From Oscillospiraceae bacterium (GTDB lineage Bacteria > Bacillota > Clostridia > Oscillospirales > Oscillospiraceae): a stretch of DNA of 64,000 bases. The stretch covers positions 1 to 64,000 of the forward strand of contig SVMM01000008.1 in the NCBI GenBank assembly GCA_015067435.1, in the 5' to 3' direction. Below are positions 1-8,151 of the stretch, piece by piece. The notes below the pieces were generated by a model, which saw only the letters and a program-made list of their open reading frames with translations, was not told where the DNA came from and made no database searches. How positions within the stretch are numbered: the first letter of the stretch is position 1; each line of letters starts with the position of its first letter. The translations under genes were made by a program, and so were the position numbers.

Positions 1-58
1 AGAAAACATTGGCAAATCAAGGCATTTGCAAACAGCCGCAAGGCAATCTCGGGATAAC

Positions 59-1429
59 TCAATCCTCGGGATTAGACCACTTATCTGGAGATCCAGATAA
101 GTGATCCGTGGCGGTAAGGGTATATGCCAAGTCCTCCTGATATCCCTTGCCGTTGCCGCCGTTTTCCGGCTGGCGGTCGATGACGTTGCCGACGATGCAG
201 TACGTTTCGGGTTCTCCCTGTTCGATGAGCGGCACATTGTTGCCGCCTGTACCGTAGCGCGCGGACATCGTCGGCGCGACGGGATGCGGTCCGGTATAGC
301 GGCTGTCGATCCCGTGGTTTTCATATAGAAGCGGATCGCCTTGCCCAATGAGAGGAATGTTGCCACCGCCCATTCCCGCCGCCGAGGAAAGCGTGGGCGA
401 GACCGTCATCGGTTTATACCGCTGGTCATGGCCATGCCCCTCGTAAAGCACGGGCTGATTATTTCCACTGGTTCCTGCCGCCGAGGTGATGGTCGGGCAC
501 AAGTCCTCTGCAATTTCCGCGCCGCCCTGCTGTGTTGCCATAACAAGCGGCTGGTGTCCCTTCTCCTGTGAACGCAGCGAGCCGGAGACGCCTTCGGACA
601 CGTCCATGCGCCTGCCGCCCTGGTCGTTGAGGCAGAGGACGGCGGGAACCATGTTCGTTCCGCTTTCGGATGCCTTGAGCGTGGGGGAACCGTCCTCGGT
701 ATAGCCAATGCCGCCAGCGGACGAGCCCGCTCCTGCGCAGAACGCGGCGACAAAGGTCTGTTGCTTCATTCCCGGCTGCGCTCCAAGGGCTCCTGCGATA
801 TCGTGGAGATCCCGCACCTCGTCCCGCTGGTTGGCGGCAAAGGCAATCGATTCTTCCGGCTGCGTAACAAATGTCTGCATTTGTATATTCTGCGTATGCA
901 TTAACGCGCCGCTGACGCCGCCGAGGTCGATGCCCTCGTTGCGCTGGTTGATATGATAGGCATCACCTGTCGGGATCATCGTCCGCTTCAGCGGGGGCAG
1001 TCCCGCTTGTATCCGCAATGCCGATTCCAGCGTAAGCGGGAGCGGCTTCCCGCGCTCCTTCGCCCTGCGGAGAATACCGAGGCATGCGACGGCGCTCAAA
1101 TAGTATCGCGGGTGCGGTGCGGCCTCCAAAATCTGCGACAAGGAAGATACGACGGCGTCGCTGGGCGAGACCCCAGTGTTGAGCGTCGAGGACGCGCCAC
1201 GCCAGGGAGAAATCAGCTCCCAATAGAATTCGCCCAGCAGGTTCCCACTTCCCGGCGTCAGGTCGAGGGACATGAACGGTATCGCACTTAATTCGGCAGA
1301 TTTCCTCCAGGACAATGCGGAAGTCCTCGCCCTTTGGTTCTCCCGAGCTGAAGGCGCCTGGGACATTCTCCCAGCACATCCATCGGGGACGAACAAACTG
1401 AGCTGGCTGTCCATCTCGTATATCTGCAT
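59..1429 (-). CDS. Second-frame protein overlapping the C5 methyltransferase; repeat-rich methyltransferase-like C-terminus
   Basis: This 456-residue protein is read one frame away from the C5 methyltransferase gene and shares about 467 bases (963-1429) with it. Its N-terminal third begins MQIYEMDSQLSLF and carries a conserved-looking stretch, LSQILE...YYLS..AC.GILRRA..RGK, which I recall from phage and ICE proteins encoded with such methyltransferases. The rest repeats a theme (YENHG-DSRY...PT-SARYGTGGNNVPL and variants) that normally forms the variable part of phage C5 methyltransferases. The start is supported by a perfect AAAGGAG at 1437-1443, seven bases before the ATG and lying inside the methyltransferase codons. 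The usual methyltransferase C-terminus (motif X) is absent: the frame stops just after an 11-bp hairpin at 78-103. It may be a separate subunit or a frameshift extension of the methyltransferase. The biochemical role is not known to me. Confidence 0.72.
   Translation of the reverse strand: MQIYEMDSQLSLFVPDGCAGRMSQAPSARENQRARTSALSWRKSAELSAIPFMSLDLTPGSGNLLGEFYWELISPWRGASSTLNTGVSPSDAVVSSLSQILEAAPHPRYYLSAVACLGILRRAKERGKPLPLTLESALRIQAGLPPLKRTMIPTGDAYHINQRNEGIDLGGVSGALMHTQNIQMQTFVTQPEESIAFAANQRDEVRDLHDIAGALGAQPGMKQQTFVAAFCAGAGSSAGGIGYTEDGSPTLKASESGTNMVPAVLCLNDQGGRRMDVSEGVSGSLRSQEKGHQPLVMATQQGGAEIAEDLCPTITSAAGTSGNNQPVLYEGHGHDQRYKPMTVSPTLSSAAGMGGGNIPLIGQGDPLLYENHGIDSRYTGPHPVAPTMSARYGTGGNNVPLIEQGEPETYCIVGNVIDRQPENGGNGKGYQEDLAYTLTATDHLSGSPDKWSNPED
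78..103. repeat. Perfect 11-bp inverted repeat with a four-base loop
   Basis: CACTTATCTGG (78-88) and CCAGATAAGTG (93-103) flank AGAT. It lies in the last codons of the overlapping methyltransferase frame, where homologues I remember continue into a longer C-terminus. No T-run follows on either strand, so it is not an obvious terminator. It may mark where other DNA joined the gene. Confidence 0.6.
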
Positions 1430-1739
1430 CTCTCATCTCCTTTACGATGCGGACCTGCTCCATAAAAAGGCCGGAACGCTCACCGGCAAGCCCGGCGCGC
1501 GCTCCGGCGACGGAGAGGTCCTGGCACGGGCTGCCGCCGCAGACGATGTCCACGGGCGGCAGAAACGCGCCATTGAGCTTTGTGATATCCCCGACGTGGA
1601 TCATGTCGGGAAAGTGATACTTCGTTACTTCGATGGGAAAGGCTTCGATCTCGCTCGCCCACAGCGGCACGATGCCATATCGCACCGCGGCCAGCGGGAA
1701 GCCCCCGATCCCATCAAAGAGGCTGCCCATTGTGAGCAT
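963..1739 (-). CDS. DNA (cytosine-5) methyltransferase, catalytic part
   Basis: This 258-residue protein transfers a methyl group from SAM to cytosine C5 in DNA. Motif I (GSLFDGIGG, residues 5-13), the catalytic PCQ (71-73), ENV (124-126) and QRRRR (193-197) are all visible, so the catalytic half is complete. The target-recognition half and motif X are missing from this frame, which stops at 963. Similar-looking sequence continues in the overlapping frame. The start ATG at 1739 follows AGGAGG at the usual distance, just downstream of the TrbL-like gene. No partner endonuclease is nearby. An orphan methyltransferase beside ArdA-like genes suggests protection of the ICE from restriction in new hosts; that role is inferred. 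Confidence 0.85.
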   Translation of the reverse strand: MLTMGSLFDGIGGFPLAAVRYGIVPLWASEIEAFPIEVTKYHFPDMIHVGDITKLNGAFLPPVDIVCGGSPCQDLSVAGARAGLAGERSGLFMEQVRIVKEMRDADIRDGQPAQFVRPRWMCWENVPGAFSSGEPKGEDFRIVLEEICRIKCDTVHVPRPDAGKWEPAGRILLGADFSLAWRVLDAQHWGLAQRRRRIFLVADFGGRTAPAILFERRRMPRYSPQGEGAREAAPAYAGIGIADTSGTAPAEADDDPDR

Positions 1740-1756
1740 TTTCTTTTCCTCCTGCG

Positions 1757-2653
1757 TTATTTCGCCGCCGCGAGGATCGTGCGCGTTGTGTTGACGGCGG
1801 TCTGCGCGGTGTAGACGGCGGACATGATGTTCGCCCTGGTGCTGGTGTCGAGCCCGAACGCTCCGGCGATCCTCGGCACCTCCGTCGCCGAGAGCATGAG
1901 TCCGAGTCCCAGCAGCGCGTGGTCGCGGAACGCCATGAGCCCCGCGACGAGGATGGTGGATTGCAAAAACGCCGTGAGGCACAAGCCGATGACCTGCTTC
2001 ATCCACTGCATAAACCCGTCGAGGTAGCCGCGCGGGATGCTGAACATATAGAGCGAGCCCACGGCAATCTGGATGAGCAGGATGCCGCCGCGCTTGAGGT
2101 TGGCGAAAAACACCTTTATCACGGCATACGCCATAAGAATGATACAAAACAACAGCATGATTGGGCTGGTCAGTACGCCGAGGCCGAAGTGCGCGTTCGA
2201 GAGCGCGTCGGCAAGGCCGTCCGCCGTCGTAAACTCGTCCACGATCTGCTGCCCGACCGAGCCGATGCTCGTCCCCGCGCCCGTGATGCCGTAGGCAAGC
2301 GTCCCCTGCAAGGAGACGGAGAGCGCATAGAGGCGCACGGGTACGGTGGTGAACAGCGAGACCGCCAGAAAGCCCTTGAGCGCGTTGATCGCCGCCTGCC
2401 GCACGTTTCCTCTGCCAGAGGAGTATTCGATGCCGCACTCAAAGGCGCATACGATAAGGCTTACCGCATAGAGCGCCCAGCCGAGCTTTGAGAAAAAGCC
2501 CACAACGCCCTGCACCCACGGAAGATCAAAGACCTCGACGCCCATATTGCCCATCGCCGCGAAGAAGTTGGCGAGGAAACCCATGATCTGCGCGAAGATC
2601 CAGTCCAGAATGCTGTCCAGCACCGTGGACGCGACAAAATCCCAAATGAAAAT
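1757..2653 (-). CDS. TrbL/VirB6-like conjugal transfer membrane protein
   Basis: This is a polytopic membrane protein of about 298 residues with at least five or six hydrophobic segments. It starts around FIWDFVASTVLDSILDWIF and contains the GNMGVEVFDLPWVQ and ECGIEYSSGRGN blocks typical of TrbL-like proteins in Clostridia ICEs. Such proteins form part of the inner-membrane channel of the mating apparatus. The frame is open up to an ATG at 2749, but that lies inside the divergent antitoxin start region. A strong AGGAGG at about 2661-2666 lies seven bases before an ATT codon at 2653, so I place the start there. It precedes the methyltransferase with a short gap, as in one operon. Confidence 0.75.
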   Translation of the reverse strand: MFIWDFVASTVLDSILDWIFAQIMGFLANFFAAMGNMGVEVFDLPWVQGVVGFFSKLGWALYAVSLIVCAFECGIEYSSGRGNVRQAAINALKGFLAVSLFTTVPVRLYALSVSLQGTLAYGITGAGTSIGSVGQQIVDEFTTADGLADALSNAHFGLGVLTSPIMLLFCIILMAYAVIKVFFANLKRGGILLIQIAVGSLYMFSIPRGYLDGFMQWMKQVIGLCLTAFLQSTILVAGLMAFRDHALLGLGLMLSATEVPRIAGAFGLDTSTRANIMSAVYTAQTAVNTTRTILAAAK

Positions 2654-2691
2654 GCTATCACCTCCTGATTGCAAGCGATTGCAAGCAACTG

Positions 2692-2734
2692 TTGATTTTT
2701 TTCTGTTTTTGGTGTACACTATCGCCAAAGGAGG
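2692..2734 (+). promoter_or_regulatory. Promoter and RBS of the toxin-antitoxin pair
   Basis: TTGATT (2692-2697), a 17-base spacer and TACACT (2715-2720) form a plausible sigma-A promoter, followed by AAAGGAGG (2727-2734) eight bases before the antitoxin ATG. It overlaps the leader of the oppositely oriented TrbL-like gene. Confidence 0.55.
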
Positions 2735-2742
2735 CGATTCTG

Positions 2743-3048
2743 ATGTCAAACACTTCGCCCGTTTATGCGCGTATTGACTCCGCGCTCAAAGAGGACGCGG
2801 AAGGAATTCTTGCCCAGCTCGGCATTTCTCCGTCCAGCATGATCCAGATGCTCTACAGCCAGATCGTCATGCAGCGCGGCATCCCGTTCGACGTGAAGCT
2901 TTCCACGGCGAAGCCCGTTGCCGCGGGTTCCCTCACGCGCGAAGAGCTTGACGCGGAGCTATGGAAGGGCATCCGTTCTCTGGAAGCTGGGCGCGCCCGC
3001 TCCGCCGATGAGGTCGACGCCATGTTTGAGAGGAAATACGGAGGATGA
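2743..3048 (+). CDS. RelB/DinJ-family antitoxin
   Basis: This 101-residue protein has the ribbon-helix-helix-like start VYARIDSALKEDAEGILAQLGIS...MLYSQIVMQRGIPFDVK, the hallmark of RelB/DinJ antitoxins. Its C-terminal tail (DAMFERKYGG) would wrap the toxin. It should neutralise the ParE/RelE-like toxin and repress their shared promoter. The ATG at 2743 follows AAAGGAGG, and the stop overlaps the toxin ATG by four bases. The pair points against the surrounding transfer genes and has its own promoter, so it looks inserted between two transfer genes. It probably helps keep the ICE in the host. Confidence 0.88.
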   Translation: MSNTSPVYARIDSALKEDAEGILAQLGISPSSMIQMLYSQIVMQRGIPFDVKLSTAKPVAAGSLTREELDAELWKGIRSLEAGRARSADEVDAMFERKYGG

Positions 3049-3374
3049 AGAAGTATTCCGTCATTTACTCGGACGAAGCGATTGCGGATCTGGATGATAT
3101 CTACTGCTACATTGCGTTCCATCTGAAAGAGCGCAAGACGGCATGGGATCTGACCGCTCGGATTCGTAAGAGCATACGCGATCTTGCCGTTCAAGCAGAG
3201 ATGTGCGAGGGCGTTGATTGGGAACCGTGGCACAGCATGGACGTCCGCAAAATGCCTGTGGAGAACTACGTCGTCTACTACCTGCCGGACGCAAAGACAC
3301 ATAAGGTGCAGATTATCCGTATTTTTTACGGCGGCAGGGACGTCGAGCATATTGTCAATTCGAGCGAGGATTAA
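3045..3374 (+). CDS. ParE/RelE-superfamily toxin
   Basis: This 109-residue protein starts MKKYSVIYSDEAIADLDDIYCYI and ends with a VENYVVYYLPD...VQIIRIFYGGRDVEHIV strand pair, the usual ParE/RelE toxin layout. ParE members poison gyrase and RelE members cut mRNA on the ribosome; which applies here cannot be read from the sequence, though the long N-terminal helices favour ParE. It overlaps the antitoxin stop by four bases, which favours coupled translation. A hairpin terminator follows at once (3380-3408). Confidence 0.88.
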   Translation: MKKYSVIYSDEAIADLDDIYCYIAFHLKERKTAWDLTARIRKSIRDLAVQAEMCEGVDWEPWHSMDVRKMPVENYVVYYLPDAKTHKVQIIRIFYGGRDVEHIVNSSED

Positions 3375-3379
3375 ATCAT

Positions 3380-3408
3380 GCGGGACGGCACTGCCGTCCC
3401 GCACTTTT
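3380..3408 (+). terminator. Terminator of the toxin-antitoxin operon
   Basis: A ten-base-pair stem GCGGGACGGC / GCCGTCCCGC (3380-3389, 3393-3402) with a three-base loop is followed by ACTTTTAC. It separates the plus-strand pair from the convergent DUF3852 gene. Confidence 0.75.
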
Positions 3409-3748
3409 ACTGCCCGATGATGCCCCAGATGTAGTTGGGCGCGGTCAGCGTGAAGATGAGACACGCCAGCAGGATCGCCGGGGCCGCCCACTCAAACTGG
3501 CCGTGCTTGCGGTAGTCGAAGTAGGCGGAGCCCACCTTGACGAAGAACGCGATCACGAGGATCATGTCCAGCGCCGGGAACACGACGTTGTTGACGATGG
3601 TCTTGAGCTGGCCTGCCGCAGCAGTCCAGGTCTGCTCCACCGCGCCGGACACGTCGCCGGAACCGCCCGCCGCGAGCGCGGGGACGCACAGCAGCGCAAA
3701 CGCCGCCGCGAGCGTCAGGATCATGCAAAGGATTCTTTTGCGTTTCAT
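3407..3748 (-). CDS. DUF3852-type small membrane protein, pilin-like (VirB2/TrbC role)
   Basis: This 113-residue protein has a signal peptide (MKRKRILCMILTLAAAFALLCVPALAA), then a short linker, and two membrane segments around LDMILVIAFFVKVGSAYF and AAPAILLACLIFTLTAPNY. The YFDYRKHGQFEW block between them is the signature I associate with DUF3852 proteins of ICEs. Size and layout match VirB2/TrbC pilin subunits, so a structural role in the mating channel is likely, though inferred. The ATG at 3748 follows CGGAGG. In ICEs of this kind it sits next to the TrbL-like gene; here the toxin-antitoxin pair separates them. Confidence 0.78.
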   Translation of the reverse strand: MKRKRILCMILTLAAAFALLCVPALAAGGSGDVSGAVEQTWTAAAGQLKTIVNNVVFPALDMILVIAFFVKVGSAYFDYRKHGQFEWAAPAILLACLIFTLTAPNYIWGIIGQ

Positions 3749-3770
3749 TCAGATACCTCCGTAAAGTCTT

Positions 3771-3798
3771 GGGAGCGCCACCTTGCGATGGCGCTCCC
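3771..3798. repeat. Perfect ten-base inverted repeat between two ICE genes
   Basis: GGGAGCGCCA (3771-3780) pairs with TGGCGCTCCC (3789-3798). It lies in the 66-base gap between the 183-residue gene and the DUF3852 gene. No T-run follows, so an mRNA-stabilising or attenuating hairpin is more likely than a terminator. Confidence 0.6.
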
Positions 3799-3814
3799 GT
3801 AATGGTTGATTCGG

Positions 3815-4366
3815 TTACATGGTGAGTTCGGGCGCTTGGGACTGCGGCTCGGCAGGAGCGTAATACTCCGGCTCCATCTCGTAATCCGCCTCAGCGTCCT
3901 GCCGGTCACGAAGCTCCCACAGGATGTGACTCATATCGTCGTCTACGACGGTGCCGGAGCCGTTCATGCTCGTCCAATAGTCGCTGACCACCTCCAGCGG
4001 GTTCTTGAACCGCAGGAGATACGCCGCGTCCTCGTCCGTGACCGCTTCGGGCAGCTCCTTGAACATCCTCTGGACCGAGGCGATCTCCTCCGCGTCCTCA
4101 ATGAGCGCGGCGACGGGCTTCTGGAGCCATTCCGCCTTGTACTGCTCGAAGCAGTCCCTGAGCTTCTGCTCAAACCGTGCGCGAACATCATCTTCCTGTA
4201 AGAAATACTGGTCAAGGTTTCTGACACCGTGCTCACGGAGTTCTTCCTTGCTCATGCCAAAATGATCATGCAGGGTGGTGAACAGATCATCTTCGTTGTG
4301 GATTTGCTCACAAATCCAGCCGAACATTTCGTTATAGAGCTGGTCTTTTCTCTCTTGAGTCATCAT
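3815..4366 (-). CDS. Conserved ICE protein of unknown function (183 aa)
   Basis: An acidic, soluble protein with no signal peptide. Features include the N-terminal NEMFGWICEQIHNEDDLFTTLHDHFGMSKEELREHG region, a central KNPLEVVSDYW block and a C-terminal DDDMSHILWELRDRQDAE block. I recognise the pattern from Clostridia ICEs, possibly the DUF3848 group, but cannot assign a function. The ATG at 4366 lies three bases after the surface-protein stop with only a weak ribosome site, which suggests coupled translation. It is followed by the pilin-like and TrbL-like transfer genes. Confidence 0.7.
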   Translation of the reverse strand: MMTQERKDQLYNEMFGWICEQIHNEDDLFTTLHDHFGMSKEELREHGVRNLDQYFLQEDDVRARFEQKLRDCFEQYKAEWLQKPVAALIEDAEEIASVQRMFKELPEAVTDEDAAYLLRFKNPLEVVSDYWTSMNGSGTVVDDDMSHILWELRDRQDAEADYEMEPEYYAPAEPQSQAPELTM

Positions 4367-4369
4367 AGC

Positions 4370-6945
4370 TCAATACCCCGTGCGCGGCAGGGGCTTCGCG
4401 GGCTTGTACACCCGAGTCACCCAACGGTCCACCGCCATAATCCACTGACCGTTGTACAGACCGCCGACGTCCGCCGTGTTGCAGAACTCCGCGCCGCCGA
4501 CCAGCGTATCCAGCACCGTGCAGTAGACCTGCGGCGCTTCCACCTGACGGAAGTTCGCGGGCACAACGCCGAAGACCGCCATAAACTCCGTCACATACTC
4601 GCCGCTGCCGAGGCCGAGCGCGGCGGGGCTGGCGTTGAGCACATAGTTCTTATTTGTTGCCAGATTGTCCGCAAGGACGCGGTACTCCTCGCCGCTGTAG
4701 TTCGTCTTGTAGACGATCTTATAATTCCCGCGCGCGTTCCAGGTGCCGGTGACGATCTTATCGAGGCGGACAGCGTTCGTCGGGAGCGTATCGCGCCAAT
4801 AGAACGATTCGAGCGCCGTGTTGGAGTTGTTGGCAATGTTCGAGAAGTCATAGCGGATGCTCTGACCGGGCATGACCTCGACGTAGCCGCGCTTGGTGAT
4901 GCTGACGTTGGTATAGAGCGACTTATTGGTCATGGCCGCCCTGACGATCTGGCCCGCGAATCCGATCTCCACCTCGATGGGCGTCTTATCCAGCGCGTAG
5001 AAGTCCGCCGCCTTGGATTCGACCAGCTTGTAGCGGCCGAGCGGCAGGGGCTTGGTGGCGGCGACGCCGTTTTTGTCGGTCTTGATCGTATGGACCAGCT
5101 TGCCCGCGCGGTTATAGACCTCGAAGACGGTGTTCGGGATCGGCGTGCCCTCCGGCCAGCCGTTCATGGAGTTGTAGTCCGCGCTGGTCTTGGTGATCTG
5201 GATCTGGCCGGTAATCGGGGTGTTCTTCCAATCCACCAGCGTCACCTCGCCGCTCTTGACCACGACAGTCTTGAGCTGGGTATCCACGATATAGCCGGGA
5301 TTCTCCAGCTCCCGCAGCCGGTAAGTCCCCGCGTCGATCTCCTCGATGCGGACATAGCCGCGGTCATCCGAGGTATACTGCCCGACCACGTTGTTCTTGC
5401 TGTCGTAGAGGAGGAAGCTCACGCCGTAGATACCGTCCCCGGTGACGGCGTCGGTCTTGTGGATCTCGATGCCGCACATCGGCTTATTCGCCACGGTGAG
5501 AACCGTGGTTTTGCCGCCCTTGACCTCAAAATAATTGGGGGTGCTGTCGAGTTTGTAGTTCTTGGCGGCCACGGTCTCGACCGCGTAGTATCCGCCATCC
5601 TCCAGCGAGGCGAACGCGCGGCCGTTCGCGTCCGTGGTGACGGTGCTCACGAGAGCGCCGTCCAGCTTGCGGATCTCAAACGTGGTGTTGGGGATACGCA
5701 CGGCGCGGTTATCCGCGTTGACCTTGATGAGCTCGACGCCGCCAATGGGATAGTTGTAAAAGGTCAGCGTCTGCGTATCGTCGGGGTTGACCACGACCGT
5801 CTGCGTCTGCGTCGCCTCGTCGATGGTATAGCCGTCGATGCTCGACACCTCGGTCGCAACGATTGTCCCGACGATGCCGGAGAGCGTTATGAGGCCGTTC
5901 TTGTCGGTGGCGTACAGGCCGTCGCTCGAACGCTTGCCGCCGTCAGCGTCGACAAAGCTGCCGTCCGCGTAAATGATCTTGAAGCGGACACCCTCCAGCG
6001 GCGTTTTCCTGTCGCTGCCGTCCAGCTTGCGGATGATGAGGTTGCCAAGGGGCTTGTTGCGGAACTCCAGCTCCACGGTCTTGCCCGCCTGAATGGTGGC
6101 GACCTGCGCCGTATCGTCCAACAGATACCCCTGCTTCGCGCGAGTCTCCTTGATGACCAGCGTCGTGCCGGGTTCCATGTTCTCGATGAGGAACGTGCCG
6201 TCGCTCGCGGTCTTAAACTTTCCGTTGGCCGTTCCGACGAGCGTGCCCTCCTTCGTGGTAACGAGGAACTCGGTGTCCGCGAGCGGCTCGCCGTTGGCGG
6301 TCGACACCTTCTTGACGAGGAGGCTGCCCTTGGGGGTGTTGCCGAAGTAGAGCTGAACAACGTCCTGATCCTCGCCGGAGAGGAACGCCGTCTGCGGCGC
6401 GGAATCGATGACATGACCGTTGTCGCTGGCAAGCTCCTCGACGATATAGGTGCCGCGGATGAGTCCGGTGACCGTGAAGCTGCCGTTTGCGCCGGTCTTG
6501 TAGCGGCCGATGGCCGTGCCGCCTGTGCCGGAGGTGTCGGTCAGATAGCGGATCTCAAAGACGGCGTCGCGCACCGCCTCGCCGGTGACAGTATCGTACT
6601 TATAGACTGTGATGGCAGAGAGCGGGACGTTCTCGAATGTCATCACGGCATTGGAGCCGCCGCCGACATAGAGCGTCTGCACGGCATTGCCGTCCGGGGG
6701 CTGATAGCCGGGGACGCTCGCCAGCTCCTCTACCTTGTACCAGCCGTCGCGGAGGCGCGTCAGTGTGAACTGACCGTTCTCATCGGTATAGAACGTGCCG
6801 AGATCGTTGATCTCGCCGGTATCCGTATCGTTGGAGGAGTAGGTGACGTTGAACTTCGCGCCCTCCAGCGGCTTTCCGGTCACGGAAGAGACCTTGTTGA
6901 CCGTGAGCGTGGGCTTGCGGTGATTCTCGAAGTAGATGGTATTCC
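4370..6945 (-). pseudogene. SpaA/Cna-B repeat surface protein, front end missing
   Basis: About 855 residues of a wall-type adhesin or pilin-like stalk remain. I count seven tandem SpaA/Cna-B domains, each opening with a lysine strand (LTVNKVSS, ITVYKYDT, LLVKKVST, LIIRKLDG, VELIKVNA, IEIHKTDA, IQITKTSA) and closing near a ...NKP/NYP/NTP turn. A C-terminal domain follows, ending in LPRTGY, a sortase-like motif with no membrane anchor after it. No signal peptide, start codon or ribosome site exists: upstream of about 6,935 the frame runs through the DUF3849 gene in a different frame. Full-length relatives have a secreted N-terminus, so I read this as a deletion remnant. It could have mediated cell contact during mating. 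Confidence 0.8.
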
Positions 6946-7643
6946 AGCTTTTCCAGCGCCCATTCGGGGAGATACTGCCCGTCCAGTACGCCGCAGAAGT
7001 CCTCGCGGTTCCAGCGCGTCTCTGTTCCGTCGCCGAGGCAGGTGGCGTAGATTGCTCTGCCGCTGGCTTTCGGATCACAGCCGAAGCCGCCCGTCGCCAG
7101 CCAGAGCTGGTTCTCCGGCGACCACGCGGTTTCCTTGAGCGTTTCCGGCGAGAGGACGAGCACCTTGCCCTCCACGTTTTCATCGTACATTCCCAAGGCG
7201 CAATGCTCGCGGTCAAACAGGCCAAGCGCCTGATATGCCTCCTGCACCTGCCGCACCAGCCGGTTGACGTCCACGATTGCCGCGTCGATTTCGTAATAGC
7301 GGCCATAGTCGGAGTCCGGTATCACGTTCTGGCGGTTTGCCCACTCGCGCGCTTCGTCGTTGACGAGGCTGCGGAGCGCGGGTATCGCGTCGTTTTCTTT
7401 TACCGTATGCGCCAGCACATAGCTCACACGCTTGAATCCGTACTGCTCCAATACGGGCGCGATGTAGTCATCGGGGAGAAACGACGGATCGTTGTGGTCG
7501 GCGCGTTGGCGGATCTCCTTCTCAATGGCGCGGGCACAGCAGACGTTCTCCCGAAAACTCTTTTCCCACAGCTCCTCCTCATGTAACCGCGCGGCGTCGC
7601 CGCCGGAGCCGCGGTAAAGATACGGATAATCAGGCGTTGCCAT
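6780..7643 (-). pseudogene. DUF3849-type ICE protein, back end replaced out of frame
   Basis: The N-terminal 235 or so residues look normal: MATPDYPYLY...EEELWEKSFRENVCCARAIEKEI and YGFKRVSYVLAHTV are typical of DUF3849 proteins of Clostridia ICEs. At QYLPEWALEKLEYHLLRE (about 6,935) the frame enters surface-protein DNA in the wrong frame and reads meaningless sequence to a stop at 6780. The start ATG at 7643 follows GAGGAG and overlaps the previous gene by 14 bases. Function of the family is unknown to me. The lost back end and the lost front end of the surface gene meet at one junction, so a single deletion explains both. Confidence 0.75.
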
Positions 7644-8151
7644 AGACGATCTCCTCATCCATGAGGAGGCATTCCAGCGTTTCGAGGCAGACGCCCCTGC
7701 ACTTGAACACCTCCATCAGCGTCGGCGGCACGTCGGTCAGGTCGTGCTCGTAGTCCGCCTGCATGACCGTGACGGCGCCGGTGTCCTGATCGGGTATCGC
7801 GGTCACCTTCGCGTCCGCGGGAATGCCCGCCTGCTCGCGCAGCTCGTCCGGCAGGAAGACGTAGCCGAAGTTGTTCTCCTCGGTGAGCCCACATTGCTCG
7901 TCGCAGTCGTCGCAATAGCCTATGGTATCCGCAAGGTCGGCAAACAGTGCCGACGCGCAGCGGTTCAGCGCATGGATCGTGTCAATGAGCTCCATTGCCG
8001 TCATCTGGCTTTTGAACGCGACGATCGCGCCGGGGAGCGCGCGGTACTCCAGCGGAGTGCCGTCGATGCCGCTGACGATCAGCGCCGTGGGCGGGATATG
8101 CAGTCCGTTTTTCGTGTTTTCCTTGATGAAAGAAAGATGATTGCTGTTCAT
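7630..8151 (-). CDS. Conserved ICE protein of unknown function with a Cys cluster (173 aa)
   Basis: The protein has an N-terminal region with PTALIVSGIDGTPLEYRALPGAIVAFKSQMTAMELIDTIHAL, a YCDDCDEQC cluster that could bind a metal, a FLPDELREQAGIPADAKV segment reminiscent of AbrB-type strands, and a second CRGVC pair. No catalytic motif is evident. Its ATG overlaps the stop of the D12 methyltransferase (ATGA) and its end overlaps the DUF3849 start, so all three are translated from one message. I do not recognise a function. Confidence 0.65.
   Translation of the reverse strand: MNSNHLSFIKENTKNGLHIPPTALIVSGIDGTPLEYRALPGAIVAFKSQMTAMELIDTIHALNRCASALFADLADTIGYCDDCDEQCGLTEENNFGYVFLPDELREQAGIPADAKVTAIPDQDTGAVTVMQADYEHDLTDVPPTLMEVFKCRGVCLETLECLLMDEEIVYGNA

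Noticed and set aside
78-103. The 11-bp hairpin as a transcription terminator
   Set aside because: No T-run follows on either strand.
4229-7138. A 969-codon plus-strand open frame opposite the surface-protein remnant
   Set aside because: It is the mirror of a GC-rich coding region: no ribosome site, no recognisable domain, and an R/V/D/L-skewed composition typical of antisense frames.
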